Positions 22,464-34,183 of a stretch of 64,000 nt of DNA are shown in pieces. Made by a program: the position numbers and the translations under genes. Each line of letters starts with the position of its first letter. The stretch's first letter is position 1. The notes below the pieces were generated by a model that was not told where the DNA came from, made no database searches, and was given only the letters and a program-made list of their open reading frames with translations. This DNA is from Plantago ovata (Eukaryota > Streptophyta > Magnoliopsida > Lamiales > Plantaginaceae), in NCBI GenBank assembly GCA_028274465.1, contig CM051456.1, forward strand, positions 77,300,753 to 77,364,752, written 5' to 3'.

Positions 22464-24530
22464 GCTGAAATGACAAGTTGAGCAGAAGCATCTTGACCTT
22501 AAGCTCACTGCTTGTCATGAAGAGATCAATTGACTTGTTGGATGATTCTTCAATCTCCAACTCCATTGTTTGCTTAAATCTTCCAGTACAAGCTGGACTT
22601 TGTCAATTGAAGTCTTGGGTGAACTTGGGCCAGTATTCTCAGCATCAAGAGATGCGTCTTTGAATAATGCTTCTTGAGTTTCAGCAACTTCAGGAACTGG
22701 AACCATTGCTATTTCAACAACTGGTCCATCAGCAAGCTGGGTTTCAGCAACTTGATGAGTTGCTTGTTCAGCAACATCTGTTCAGCAGCATCAGCAAGTG
22801 CCGCTCTTTGCAGATCAGCAGCAATGTCGCTTACTGGTTCCATGGTTTGATCATCTAGAATATCTACAATGTAGATATCTGGGACTTGGGCAGGAATTTC
22901 ATTTCCACTGCCTTGTGGTCTATTCTCAGTAGAGTTATCAACGTTAAGTTGATTGTTGAAGGCTTCCGCAAACACTTCAACATTGCTGATATATGTTTCA
23001 GTAATTATCTTCAGCAACATCTACTGGCAAATGCGTTTCAGCATTTGTCTGGGAATTGACTGAGGAGTCTTGGACATTAGGGACTGACTGAGAAGCCAGT
23101 GTCTTCTTTCTTTTGTTACTTGTCCGTTTCCTCTTAGGTACGGGATTTGCTGATGACGCTGCAGTCTGAGTGTCATCATCAGCTTTCCTCTTTTTCTTTT
23201 TAGATTTCTCCAGTTTCCCAGAGTCATCTATTGTTGCATTTTCAGCAACGGTGTTGTACACGTACCTTGTTGATTTTCTACAGCAGTTTCATTTGTGTTA
23301 CCACCATCAACAGCAGTTTCATCTCTAAGTTGCTGAGTGGTAACATCTGCAGCTGTTGTATACCTTTCTTGCTGGCTTGTGCTGACAACATTTGCAGTTG
23401 TTGTCTTCTTGGATTTCTTTCCAGCAATCTTAGGTACATTCTGCTTGTAGAAAGATCTTCCCACATTGCACACAGATTTCTTGATTGGCAATGGGTTTCT
23501 TAGCTGAATCCTGAAATGTTCAAGGATATAGCATATCTTGATTCCATACATAACTGGAAAGGAAGGTGAGACCTTGTTGTCTTCTACCTTACCTTAAACT
23601 TAGTAACACAATCAACAAGCCTGTTGAAAATGTACTTAGCCCAGTTAAGTTCCGATTTATTTTCATAGATATGCATCAGCAATGGCCATCTTCTCAGGCC
23701 TACTTGGTCAATTCCTCCAACTTGGGAGTCAAGAACTTTTATCAGTAGCAGAGCTACTAGACCAAGTGAATGGCAGAGATGCTTTCTCTTAACGTGCTTT
23801 GTCCAAGTCACGGGAGCTATCTCGCCTTTCTTCATTTTGCATTTCTGACGTCACTGTAGAAAGCTTCAATTTCTTCGTCAGAAGCAGTGACGTCATCTTC
23901 AGTTCCAGTGGTGGAATCTGAAAAATCTCCGCTAAATCAGTCCATTTCAGGACGATTTGCGTGTTCTGAACATAAGTAAGGATCACTTTTTCAGTGACTC
24001 CATTACTGTCTGTAAGGGACTGGATTTCTGCATTGTTGTAGAATTCCATAGTATCAATCATGCTCACTTGCTTAGTGCGAGCAGAGATAAAGTTCATGAG
24101 GCCTTGCTGCTTGATGAACTCAAGCGCCTCTTCATTTTGGTCATCAAGTTCTTGTTCATAAAAGTACCTAATGTACTTTTCTTTTGCAAACCCTCCCCAT
24201 TGCATCAACATCTCACACTTTGCAGTGTCAAGATATGACGGAGGCATAGGTTTTACAGTGATTCGGTCGTTTTTCAACACAACTTTCGTTGTGTCTTGGG
24301 TCAGAGTAGTCACCGAGCAGTCACCGGAGCAGTGCGTGTTTCAGCACTGTCAACCTTTGACGATTTTGAGGACTTAGATGACTGTCTCTTGGGAGCCATT
24401 TCTTTATATAGAGAAAGATTGTACGAAAAGAGATAGTTTGCTTTTTGACCGGAGGTACAGTAGATTCAGGCTAGAAATTGCAGAGAAAGGAAATGTGAGT
24501 TAAAGAATTTTGTCATTTCTCTAACTCCTT

Positions 24531-24540
24531 CTTTATATAG
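24531..24540 (-). promoter_or_regulatory. Candidate TATA box upstream of S2 env-like frame
   Basis: The minus strand reads CTATATAAAG about 131 bases before the ATG at 24399. S1 has CTATATAAAC at 50063-50072, about 132 bases before its ATG at 49930. Sequence and spacing are both kept. Confidence 0.5.
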
Positions 24541-24925
24541 TGTCTCTGGTGTGTGAGAAACTCAATCGATTTGAGCTCTCAGCAAGGGTAAAACAGAGAA
24601 ACACTGGAGATAGTGGAGCCTTTGCATTGAATGCGTAGTGGCCCACTAACTAAAACCGTCAGAGCACTCTCTCTCTTTGTTTTGTTAGCCGTTAGATTAT
24701 AACTCCTTTTAATCAATGGCCACGATTGAATTTCATGTCATGATTATTGCGAGTTTATCTGTGCCAGCTTAACGTCACAAATTGATTTTACCGAGTAATA
24801 AGGGATAGATTGCTTGCTGAAATAGACAAGAATCTTTTCAGCGAGTTTGAATTAACAATCTAGATACTTGCTGAAAGTTCCCCCTTACTTAGATATCTCA
24901 TATTTTCTAAGTTTAAAAGATATTT

Positions 24926-25281
24926 CTGATTTCCCGTATCAGTAAATTCTTTTGCACTTGAGACATCCTTTGGTAAATCTGAGAGATGAGCTTTTGCTCT
25001 TTTTCTGAGTTCCCGTTCAGAAAATTCCTTTGATACTTGAATACCTGTTTCAGTATCTTTTGATTGTCTGAGTACCCGTCTCAGCAATCCTTAAGTTCTT
25101 TCACTTACTGAGTGCCTGTCTCAGCAAGTGATCAAGTTTCCTAACAAATACCTGTTTTGAAGGAATTACTTGCTGAATGCCTGTTTCAGCAATCATGTTG
25201 TGACTTATCATTTCTTAGAAGAAATCAGTGACTTGGTCTTTTGGACAGGAATACTTTGGCTTGCTGAATACCTGTTTCAGC
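24926..25281 (-). repeat. Ladder of seven CTGA-TCAG hairpins in the pol/env-like spacer
   Basis: Seven imperfect units of form CTGA(A/G)TnCC(T/C)GTnTCAG lie at 24926, 25005, 25037, 25068, 25108, 25172 and 25263. The last two extend to GCTGAA...TTCAGC. S1 has at least four at about 50464-50625. The rest of the spacer (24400-25300) has no gene. Confidence 0.75.
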
Positions 25282-25300
25282 ATTCTGCCAAGTGTATCCT

Positions 25301-27305
25301 TTATTGAGGTAGTTCAATCAATCCAAGGTTATACCTTAGCATTGCGAACCTATTATCCGGTAGGGGCTTGGTAAAGATGTCAGCAAGCTGATCTTCAGTA
25401 CCTACTTTCACAACCTCAATATCACCTTTTTCCACATGATCTCTAATGAAATGATGTCTAATATCAATGTGCTTGGTCCTAGAGTGAAACTTAGGATTTT
25501 GCGTAATTGCAATAGCACTTGTATTATCACAAAAGATTGGTGTTTTCTTTGCAGAAATACCATAATCTCTTAATTGTTGCTGAGTCCATAGGATTTGAGC
25601 TGTGCAACAACCAGCTGCAATGTATTCAGACTCAGTAGATGAATTGGCGACACACGTTTGCTTCTTGCTGAACCATGATATTAATCTAGTACCCAAAAAC
25701 TGACAAGTTCCAGAGGTACTTTTTCTATCAAGAGTTGATCCACCATGATCAGCATCAGAATAGCCAACAAATTCAAGTCCAGAATCTTTAGGATACCATA
25801 ATCCAACATTGACTGTACCTTTAACATATTTCAGTATTTTAATTGCCTTTTTGTAGTGTGATTCTCTTGGATCAGATTGGAATCTTGCACACACACAAAC
25901 AGCATACTGAATGTCAGGTCTACTTGATGTTAGATACAACAAGGAACCAATGAGCTTCCTATACTTGTGTTCTTCAACACTTTTGTCCTCTTAGTATAGC
26001 CCAATTTGGTACCAACACTCATAGGGATCTTTTCAGGTTTCTCATCCTCTTTGATCCTAAACTTTATGAGCATTTCTTTCGCATACTTTGCTTGATTTAT
26101 GAATATTCCATCTTTGAGTTGCTTGACTTGCAACCCTAGGAAATAATTCAATTTTCCCATCATACTCATTTCAAACTTATTAGTCATGAGTTTGGCAAAA
26201 TCATCACAAAGTTGCTTGTCCTTAGATCCAAAAATTATGTCATCCACATAAATTTGAACTAGGATTAATTTGCCATCATGGTTCATGGTAAATAAAGTTT
26301 TGTCAACTTCACCTTTCTTGAAACCATTTTCCAGCAAGAACTTAGCCAAGGTATCATACCATGCTCTTGGTGCTTGCTTTAGACCATATACAACTTTCTG
26401 AAGCTTATATACCATCTTGGTTTCTGAGGGAAGTTCAAATCCAGGGGGTTGTTCTAGGTAGACTTCTTCAGCAAGTTCACCATTTAAGAATGCACTTTTA
26501 ACATCCATTTGGTAAACAATGAAGTCATTGTGAGCAGCAAAGGCCAAGAAAAGCCTAATTGCATCCAATCTTGCAACTGGAGCATAAGACTCATCATAGT
26601 TCAATCCTTCAGTCTGACAGTAACCTTGAGCAACTAAGCGTGCTTTGTTTCTTGTTACTTCACCAGACTCGCTCAGCTTGTTTCTGAACACCCACTTTGT
26701 ACCAACAACTTTCTTATTTTCAGCAAGTGGCACAAGTTTCCAGACTTTGTTTCTTTCAAATTGATCCAATTCTTCTTGCCTTGCCTTTATCCATTCAGAA
26801 TGCTTCAAAGCTTCTTCTATGGTTTTAGGTTCAATTTCTGAAACAAAGCAAGAGAATAAAGATTCTACTTCTCCGACAGTTGCTTCTTCAGCAAGTCCTT
26901 GAGTAGCTTTGGATCTAGTCACTTGGCGTTTATTAATATCGCCAATCATATCCGTAGAGGGATGATCTCTAATCCATTTATTAACAGGTTTCCTGTTTGT
27001 TGGATCAGGATATGTTTGCTCATCAGCATTGACTCTTCAGTATGTACTTGTTCAGTACTACTGGGAATTTGTGTCTCTGCTGAGATTTGTTCGTCAGCAA
27101 CTGCTTGTTCAACATTGCTGGATTGAGGTACTTCATCAGCAGGCACTGGAGATTGCGTAATTTCAGCAACTTCCGGAGCAACCGCATCTTTTGCTGGAAA
27201 TTCTTTGTCGTGAACTATATTTATCTTGTCATGACTCGGGGGAGGAGAGTCATTGTCAGAATCATCATTTAGTTCAATTGACTTGATTTGCCTATCTTTG
27301 CTCAT
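25301..27305 (-). pseudogene. S2 reverse transcriptase-RNase H, frame-broken
   Basis: Three pieces: an acidic linker (26946-27305), RT (25930-26949) and RNase H (25301-25942). RT holds [37 protein letters not shown] and catalytic YVDDIIFGS. RNase H holds YSDADHGG, STESEYIA and FCDNTSAI. The frame shifts near 26946 and near 25935, inside the RT connection. Catalytic acids are all present, so the breaks alone silence it. Motif wording fits the SIRE/Maximus lineage of copia. The matching part of S1 has been replaced by C2. Confidence 0.88.
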
Positions 27306-27343
27306 GTATGATTAGCTTTTTTCATACATTCTGATATTCTTCT

Positions 27344-28669
27344 TCAGCAGGCACACTTGTGACTTTTCGTAGAATACAACATGCACAGATTCTTCAATCT
27401 TTTGTGCCTTTTGTTGTAAACTCTATAAGCTTTACTATGCAAGGAGTAGCGAAGAAATATCGCTTCGTCTGCCTTTGGTTGAAATGTTCTTAGGTATTCT
27501 CTACCATTGTTAAGAATGAAACACTTGCAACCAAATACTCTTAGATGAGTGATGTTAAGAGGTCTTCCAACAAACAATTCATAAGGAGTTTTGTTGTATT
27601 CCTTAGTAATCAAACATCTATTCTGAGTATAGCAGGCGGTATTAATCGCTTCAACCTAGTAAGCCTCACTTATTTCAGTGTCAGCAAGCATTGTTCTTGC
27701 GGCTTCTTTCAGGGTACGATTCTTCCGTTCCGCAACACCATTTTGCTGTGGTGTCCTTACTGAGGATAACTGATGTTGAATACCTTTGGAGGTACAATAT
27801 TCAGTTATGTACTGGTTTACAAACTCAGTACCATGGTCTGTCCTTATGACTTTTACCTTGTCATTCTTCATGACTTCAAGCTTATTCAGCAAGTTAGGTA
27901 TTTCAGTCTTTGTTTCAGATTTGTGCTTGATGAATACTACCCAAGTGAATCTTGAATAGTCATCTACCACGACTAGACCATACTTCTTACCAGCATAGCT
28001 TGTTGAAGAAGATTCAAACAAGTCCATGTGCAAGAGTTGTAAAGGTTTTGTAGTTGACGGTACTGCCTTGTTCTTGAAAGAAGATTTGGTTTGCTTTCCT
28101 TGCTGACATGCATTGCAAACACCATCCTTCTTAAAAGTAACCCTAGGTAATCCAACTACAAGTGCCTTTTTAGACAGCTTATTCAGCGTCTTGAAGTTTA
28201 GATGACTTGTTCGTTTATGCCATAACCATGCTTTTTCAGCAAGGCAATCATGATCTGAGACAAGGCATTTTTCAACGTTTGCTGAAGACCAATCAACGGT
28301 GTACAAGCCTCCTGATCTTCTTGCAATCATTATAACCTTTTTAGTCTCAAAATCTACAAGTTTACATTCATCACTTTTAATTTCGATGAAGTATCCTTTG
28401 TCAGCAAACTGACTCATGCTAAAAAGGTTAAACTTAAGATTTTTGACATAAAGAACTCCAGAAATGGTTATGCATCCCAACTTCACATCACCATAGCCTT
28501 TTGTAGATCCGGAGCCTCCACCAGCAAACCTTATTGTTGGACCTTTAGACCACCGTCTATAGTTTATAAGGTTATTCTTGTTGCCCGTCATGTGCTTTCC
28601 ACAACCACTATCAAAGTGCCAGATTGCATGGTTTGTCTCCGTGGCTGAAGTCTGCACAATCAAGAGCAA
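27344..28669 (-). pseudogene. S2 protease-integrase, frame-broken
   Basis: The protease motif HFDSGCGKHMTG keeps D-S-G. The GAG-pre-integrase zinc ligands are in WHKRTSHLNF and CNACQQGK. The integrase core shows HMDLFESSS, RTDHGTEF and GVAERKNRT, the DDE triad. The frame stops at 27656-27658, a TAG where S1 has TGG (AYWVEA), a C-to-T change on the plus strand at a CAG site. The integrase C-terminal part continues at 27344-27613 (NKTPYELFVGRP). The junction with gag (about 28670) is a frame change; there is no ATG, so a polyprotein start is expected upstream. Confidence 0.87.
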
Positions 28670-28674
28670 ACAAG

Positions 28675-31082
28675 TTAATTATCCAATAATGGATGTCCAT
28701 TAACATGTTCAAGAATGCGTCCAGTGGAAACCAAAGTCTTAAGTTTTTCAACTTTGACTTGTTTTCTACTTGCTGAGGAACTAGGAGGTTTTGAGCTGAA
28801 AGACTTTTGGCTCGTGCTGGTCAAATCCACTTTCTGATGTGGTGTCTTGCTCGGTTGACCTTTTTGCTGAACATACTTTTCAGTAAGTTCTTTTCTAGCA
28901 AGGTTCCTTCTAGCCCTAGCATTAAGAGTCTTTTCAGAACTCTTAGGCTTGATTTTCTGCATCTCTTTGAAGTATCTTTACTGACTTTGCTTATACTCAT
29001 GAAAGAGTTGACTTTGCTTGGTTTTGAAATCGAGTCCATTTTTCGGAGAATGCTGAGCTTTTGCGTCAGCAACCTTACTTGATTCAGGTTTGTCAGCAAA
29101 GGACTTCTGATTACTTTTAGTAATCTTGGATTTAGTCTTAACAACTTGCTTTTCAGCAACTTGTTTGGCGGGATGCTTCACAACATCCTTTTTCTTTCCA
29201 GTTTGCTTTTCAGCAACCTGTTTTCCTTTTAAAGTCTTGTTACTTTGAGTAGCAACAACGGGCTTTATGGTCATAGGTACTTGATTGCTTGTTTCAGCAA
29301 CCTTAGATTGACCAAACTGATAGATTTCTGATAAACAACTAACAGTAGCACGTACAAAGGAGATAGGTGATTTATCTTTTCTCAAGATTTCTACGTCATC
29401 ACCTTCATACATTGCGCCTAAACCTTCTTTCTGAGATGGGTCTCTCAAATAAGAGTTTAGTTCAGTCAGCGTATTACTTGCGTCCACATAAGATTTGAAA
29501 TTGATTTTCATCTTTTTCATCTCTTGGATTTCAGCAAGTAACTTTAGAATTGAGGACTGATATTCTTCCAATTCTAATGCCATTTGAGAATTCTTCTCTG
29601 TAGCTTCAGCAATCAAATTCTTAAGACGCCTTATATCAGCATCCTTTTCTTCTGTTTCTTCCTTCAGTAAGACGTACTTTTCAGTAGTCTGCTTGGTCAG
29701 AGTTTCAGCAAATTGTAGTTTCTCTTGCTGTCTGCTCAGAGTTTTCTCAAATCTTTCGATTTCTCCTTGAATCTTGTCAAGGTCAATCTCGTCTTCACTT
29801 TCTGAGTCTGAGTCAGAGGTAGGGTTGTTTACCTGACCGGCCATGAGGCAGAATTCGTAGTTTGACACATCTGGATAAGCTTCCATAGCTATTCCACAAA
29901 CTTCTTTGCCAATCTCCACGTCTAGAGTGGCTTCTTCATCGTCGGTGTCTGAACTTTCATCCTCACTGTCTTCGGAGCTAGTATCAATGCACAATGCATC
30001 GATTTTTGCTTGAAGCTTCTTCTTTTCTTCTGCAATAAAAGCTCTTTTGAACTTCTTCTTCTTTTCAGCAAAGGGCAATTAGCTTTGAAGTGTCCAGGCT
30101 TTTTGCAGTAAAAACATAGATCATTTCCAACTGCTGGTTCTTCTGATGAAGTAGCTTGCTGAGCTTGCTTGTTTAGCGAGCTAGTCTCATTCTTGTACTT
30201 ATGGTAGTTGTTACCAAGATGTTTTTTCAGCATCTCTTTTGCCTTTCGCCTTTCAAGTTCCTTGCTGATGAATTTCTTCATGTTTTTGACAACCAAAGCG
30301 TTTTCATCAGTAGGTTCTTTTTCATTCTTCTTTTCAGAAGATGACGGCTTTGCAGCAAGAGCAATGTTTTGCGATTTTTCAGCAAATACACTTTCTCTTT
30401 GCTTTGTCTCATAGTTGACAGTAGCAAGATGAGAGAACAACTTTGTTGGTGTAATGTCTGGCATTCCTTGATTATAATAGAAGTTCTGAGTGTGGATCCA
30501 TTCTTGATTCAGACTTCTGATGATAGTTTTCACTTTCTCAGAATCTAAGTAAAGGTTTCCAACACCCAAGGCTGCCATTTCACTAACAAGAGTTGTGAAT
30601 CTGAAATCCAAGTCTTCCAGTGACTCGTTTGTACCTTGCTTAAAGTTTTGAAACTTTAATTTAAGTACCTCAAGTTTGTTTTCCTTGGTTTTGTCAGATC
30701 CAGCACAAAGATCTTGAACCATTTTCCAAGCTTCCTTTGCAGTCTTTGCACCCCACAGTTTGCACTGTATGGTATCCGGAGTTGATCGAATGATGATATT
30801 TCTTGCGTGGCCATCAAGACGGAATCTCTTAGCTTCGTCAGAAGTCCATTCCTCTCTTGGTTTTGGAACGACGGTGTCAACGGGTTCTCCTAAGATGGTT
30901 TGCTTACCAGTAGGATCCGTGGTTTTGTGAGGAAAGCTTTTCTCAATCTTAGTGATCTTGATAGGTCCATCATTAATGACAGTAACCATCTCATCACTAA
31001 TGGCCTCAAGATGTAGCATCATGTTGTTTCGCCATTTCTCATAATTTTCCAGCTTCAGCAGGGGAGCATCTCCTAAAGACAT
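28675..31082 (-). pseudogene. S2 gag, frame-broken
   Basis: Begins MSLGDAPLLKLENYEKW at 31082. A UBN2-like body is followed by the zinc knuckle CFYCKKPGHFKANC (near 30060-30125), then a long helical, acidic-to-basic C-terminal extension rich in Lys and Glu, likely coiled coil (29530-29830), and Ala/Lys-rich repeats of QVAEKQ type. Relative to S0 (near 95-110) about 16 bp are missing just after the knuckle near 30070, shifting the frame. A TAA at 28978 cuts off the last 100 codons. The large gag with an extension after the knuckle fits Sireviruses. Confidence 0.86.
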
Positions 31083-31179
31083 CCTGTCAGCAAAGCACTA
31101 CCAAACTGATCAAGTGAGAGTGATTTACAGAAAGCACCTAAGGGGATCTAGGTTCAGTGCTGAAGGTTAAAGAACCTGG

Positions 31180-31190
31180 CTTTGATACCA
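31180..31190 (-). other. Primer-binding site of S2, mutated
   Basis: The minus strand reads TGGTATCAAAG; S0 has TGGTATCAGAG. It is two bases from the LTR end. Confidence 0.85.
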
Positions 31191-31192
31191 CT

Positions 31193-32817
31193 TGTTGGTC
31201 CCTTTAAACAACAAGAAAAGACTAGAGGGTGGGGGGTGAATAGTCTTTTCAAACTTTTGTCGTTTAAAACTTTCTCAGCAAGTGCTTATTACTTTTCAGT
31301 AATGAGTTTACTGGTACTTAACTTTCTCAGCAAGCGTAAGTTACTTTTCAGTAGCTTGGTTTGCTGATACTTAATATCAGAGAGCGGAAGGATTTGATAC
31401 AATAAGTGCTTTTTCAGTAAGTAAAGGTTTCAACAAGGGATGTGAGTGACTGTCTACAGACAGATATGATTTGCTGAAAACTAAGTACAGTAAGTAAATC
31501 ACACAAACACTTTAATAGTGGTATCTGAGAGTGGCGTAATCTCTCAACTAATCCACTTTGTCCTTTCTAGGACTGAATCCACTAAGATATGATTGAGGTT
31601 CCTTACAATCTCCTATCTAGAGCGATTCAACAGAAACCAAAGCACACTTGCTTTGTCTCAAACCTAATCTAGAGAACGTAACCTTGTTCTCCACCAAACT
31701 TGGTACTTTTAATCAGCAAAACTATGCTCGATTAAGTTCCCCCTGAATATCACGCCTGGAAGGGTGTATTTTCAGTTAGAGAGTTTTGGGGTGAGATAAC
31801 TTAATTATAACTTATTCAGTTACAACAAGTAATCTAAGAAACACAACTTTGAATACTTTGCCGTAAACAAGTTTGATTGTTTCTGGTGTCAAGACTTGTT
31901 CTTGTTCGAAAGAAAGAACACTTAACTAATTTCTTAGCCGAGTTTGTTCTACTTCTTCACAAGTAGCTTTTTCAAGCTTTAAGTCTTGGAACGGATCAAT
32001 GGCAGTATAGAGAGTTTGAAGGTATGTGAGTTTAAGCACAAGTGAGAGTTTGATCACGTTGTTGACACACTTCAACTCTTCGTCGGATGACCTCTATTTA
32101 TAGTGCAAGTAAGGAGCCGTTTAAATTTTAAATTCCAAGGCTTTTGTTCCTTAACATGTCGCTATCTTGCTTTTGTAGTTTCAGCAGCGTCTTTGTTTGT
32201 CTTCTAGTCTTCATCTCCTTCGCGTGTAAGCTTTGCATTTAATGCATATTTGAATAGAATTCAAATAGTAACATTGGAGCGTATATTCAAGTACTTTCAG
32301 CAAGAGGTCACATAAGTTCCATCAGCAAGTGGTTAGTCTCAGTTTCAGCAAGCACAACCTACTCTGTCTTTCAGATTTTCACTTATGCAATGCTGTTGCT
32401 GAAGTTTCCACTTTCTGAGCAACACGTGCCTTTGTAGATACCAGTCTTCAGCAATCTTCTAGTCTTCAGATCTTCAAAAGTCTTCAAGATTCTGAGCGGT
32501 TTCTAAATGCTTCAATAGTTTGTTTGTAAAAACAAAGTACATCGTCAGCAAATGCTTCAATTGGTTATTTTCTTTTCCGAAAATAAGATACATCATAAGC
32601 TACAACATCAATAAGTTATTTTCTTTTCAGAAAATAAAATACATCATACGCGGTAAAAACCATCTTAACTAACACCTAATCTAAGTCTTCAGCAAACGTT
32701 CCTCTTTTACAATGTCCTTAAAATTCTAAATTCCTATGGACCTTAAGAGTACTAGTTACTGGACTTTCCTTAATTTAGCATGGTTAATTGCTCATCAAAA
32801 TTACAAGTTTCCTAACA
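31193..32817 (-). repeat. S2 5' LTR
   Basis: 1625 bp, TGTTGGTCCC to CCTAACA on the plus strand. The TATA box (CTATAAATAG on the minus strand) is near 32093-32104. It borders B1 leader sequence at 32818. No gene inside. Confidence 0.92.
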
Positions 32818-33304
32818 GTATGTATTTCTGAGATGCTTTCCATGGGGTGCTTTAATTCTGAACTTTCATTGCGTTTTCCTGTATTGGCGACCTCGTCTTG
32901 CAGACTCGCAGTGATCGTCAGATTAGAGTAAGCCTATGGTTATAACTTACTGCATATTGTATCTAGCGACCTTGAAAGGTACAATATGTAGAGCATCGGG
33001 TTAAATTAGATTTAACACCCAAGAGTTGCGTGACGCAATTGGATAGTCCTACCGGTCATATTATGTTATGCGACCAGCCCCCGCAGGAGTATAGCATAGT
33101 ATGGATTTGGATCTTGGCCACTACGGTAACTTGTTGGACATTACCCGTATGTTTGTGTTGGGGGCAATCATATGTGAAAATAGTGGGAACTAACCAGCTA
33201 AAGGACCTTGTTATTTAGTTATGTTGACTGTGTATTTAGAAATAGTATTTCAATAGTTGATTTATTATTTTCGGTCTATACTATTTCTCCTAAGAAAAAC
33301 CGAA
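32818..33304 (+). other. B1 leader, truncated
   Basis: Matches the B2 leader from about 12760 down to 12263 in inverse orientation. The upstream part with hairpin array, AT run, GC island and PBS is missing at the S2 border. No gene. Confidence 0.85.
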
Positions 33305-34183
33305 ATGGCAAGTATCTCGCTCCGTGCTGTCTTAGAGAAGAAAATTTTGATCGGACCAAACTTCCTAGATTGGATCAGGAATATACGTTTGGTGCTGAGG
33401 TACGAAAGAATTGAGTACGTCTTGGACGAGGCTAATCCCGTGTGTCCCGAGAATCAGACTGCCGATCAGGTTGCTGCTTGGAATCAAGCCAACAAGGCAA
33501 AGTCTGATAAGCATCATGAGGATGCTAGATCCACGCAGTGTATTATGCTGGCGGCAATGAGAAATGAGCTGCAGAGGCAACATGAAAGCATGTTGCCGTA
33601 TGAGATGCTGAAGCATCTTGAGTCGCTCTTTAAGACGACAGCTATAAGTGTTGAATTTGATTTGATCAAAGAGATACACAGATGCAAGCTCAATGAAGGA
33701 GGGAACATGCCTGAACATGTTCTCAAAATGATTGGTCTCTTTGAGAAGCTTGTCGATGCGAGTGTCAAGCTGGAGAATAAGATCATGGTGATCTTTGTCC
33801 TTCAATCATTGCCGAGTTCGTATTCGTAGTTCATCATTAACTACACGATGAATGCGAAGGACGTTACACTGCCCGAGCTCCATAATATGCTGAAGACATA
33901 TGATCAAACTCTTCCTAAGAAGGAAAAGTCGATCATGTATGTTGGGCAACCGTCTAACCCAAACCCGAGAAACAAAGGTGCTAAGGGTAAGAGAAAGTCA
34001 GGATCCAAGGCTAACACTTCGAGTGATAAGCCTAAGCGTCTGAACCATAAAAGGAAGGTCAAGAGGATTGGAACGGTACGCACAGATGAATGACTTGTCT
34101 GTAAACAGAAAGGGCATTGGAAGAAAGATTTCCCTAAGCTAAGGGCAGATCAAGCTAAGAAGCCGCCGGCTTCTAGCTCAGGT
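33305..34183 (+). pseudogene. B1 gag, broken
   Basis: ATG at 33305 (MASISLRAVLEKK) after a short leader with CTATACTATTTCTCC. The body has GPNFLDWIRNIRLVLRY and a UBN2-like helical region. A TAG at 33827-33829 interrupts SSYS-FIINYTMN; one C-to-T change of CAG explains it. The zinc knuckle near 34095-34135 is damaged: Phe replaces the last Cys (GHWKKDFPK), and a stop precedes the first Cys. Compared with B2 gag, only scattered positions agree, while the pol parts of both elements are nearly identical. Confidence 0.87.

Larger units (their letters stand above)
19162..24399 (-). pseudogene. S2 env-like reading frame, broken
   Basis: The long frame downstream of pol. The ATG at 24399 (MAPKRQSSKSSKSSK) is supported by the same start in S1 (49930). 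Order: an N-terminal block (DTAKCEMLMQWGGFAKEKY), a block with HVKRKHLCHS and RWPLLMHIYENK, a basic nuclear-localisation-like SKKKKRKADDD stretch, low-complexity Ala/Glu/Thr-rich sequence, TTGETPV repeats, a helical block possibly forming a coiled coil (19792-20622), and a C-terminal block ending KSVREILRKSS. An early stop lies near 24313 and frameshifts near 23790, 23230, 22700, 21900, 20640 and 19800. Two GT-AG segments at 21950-22021 and 22099-22170 match those in S1. I recognise no functional domain; 'env-like' is positional. Confidence 0.75.
17248..32817 (-). mobile_element. S2: near-complete SIRE-type copia element
   Basis: Both LTRs (17248-18897, 31193-32817), polypurine tract, PBS, gag, PR-IN, RT-RNaseH, a 0.9 kb spacer and a long env-like frame are present in Sirevirus order over 15.6 kb. 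Flanks are CTCTA on the left and GTATG on the right, so there is no target duplication. The left flank is B1 LTR and the right flank is B1 leader, so about 1.8 kb of B1 is missing between them. Every frame is broken. One 100-bp assembly gap lies in the env-like frame. Confidence 0.9.

Noticed and set aside
24926..25281. Hairpin ladder as a CRISPR-like array
   Set aside because: Unit spacing is irregular, repeats are degenerate, and the context is a plant retrotransposon.
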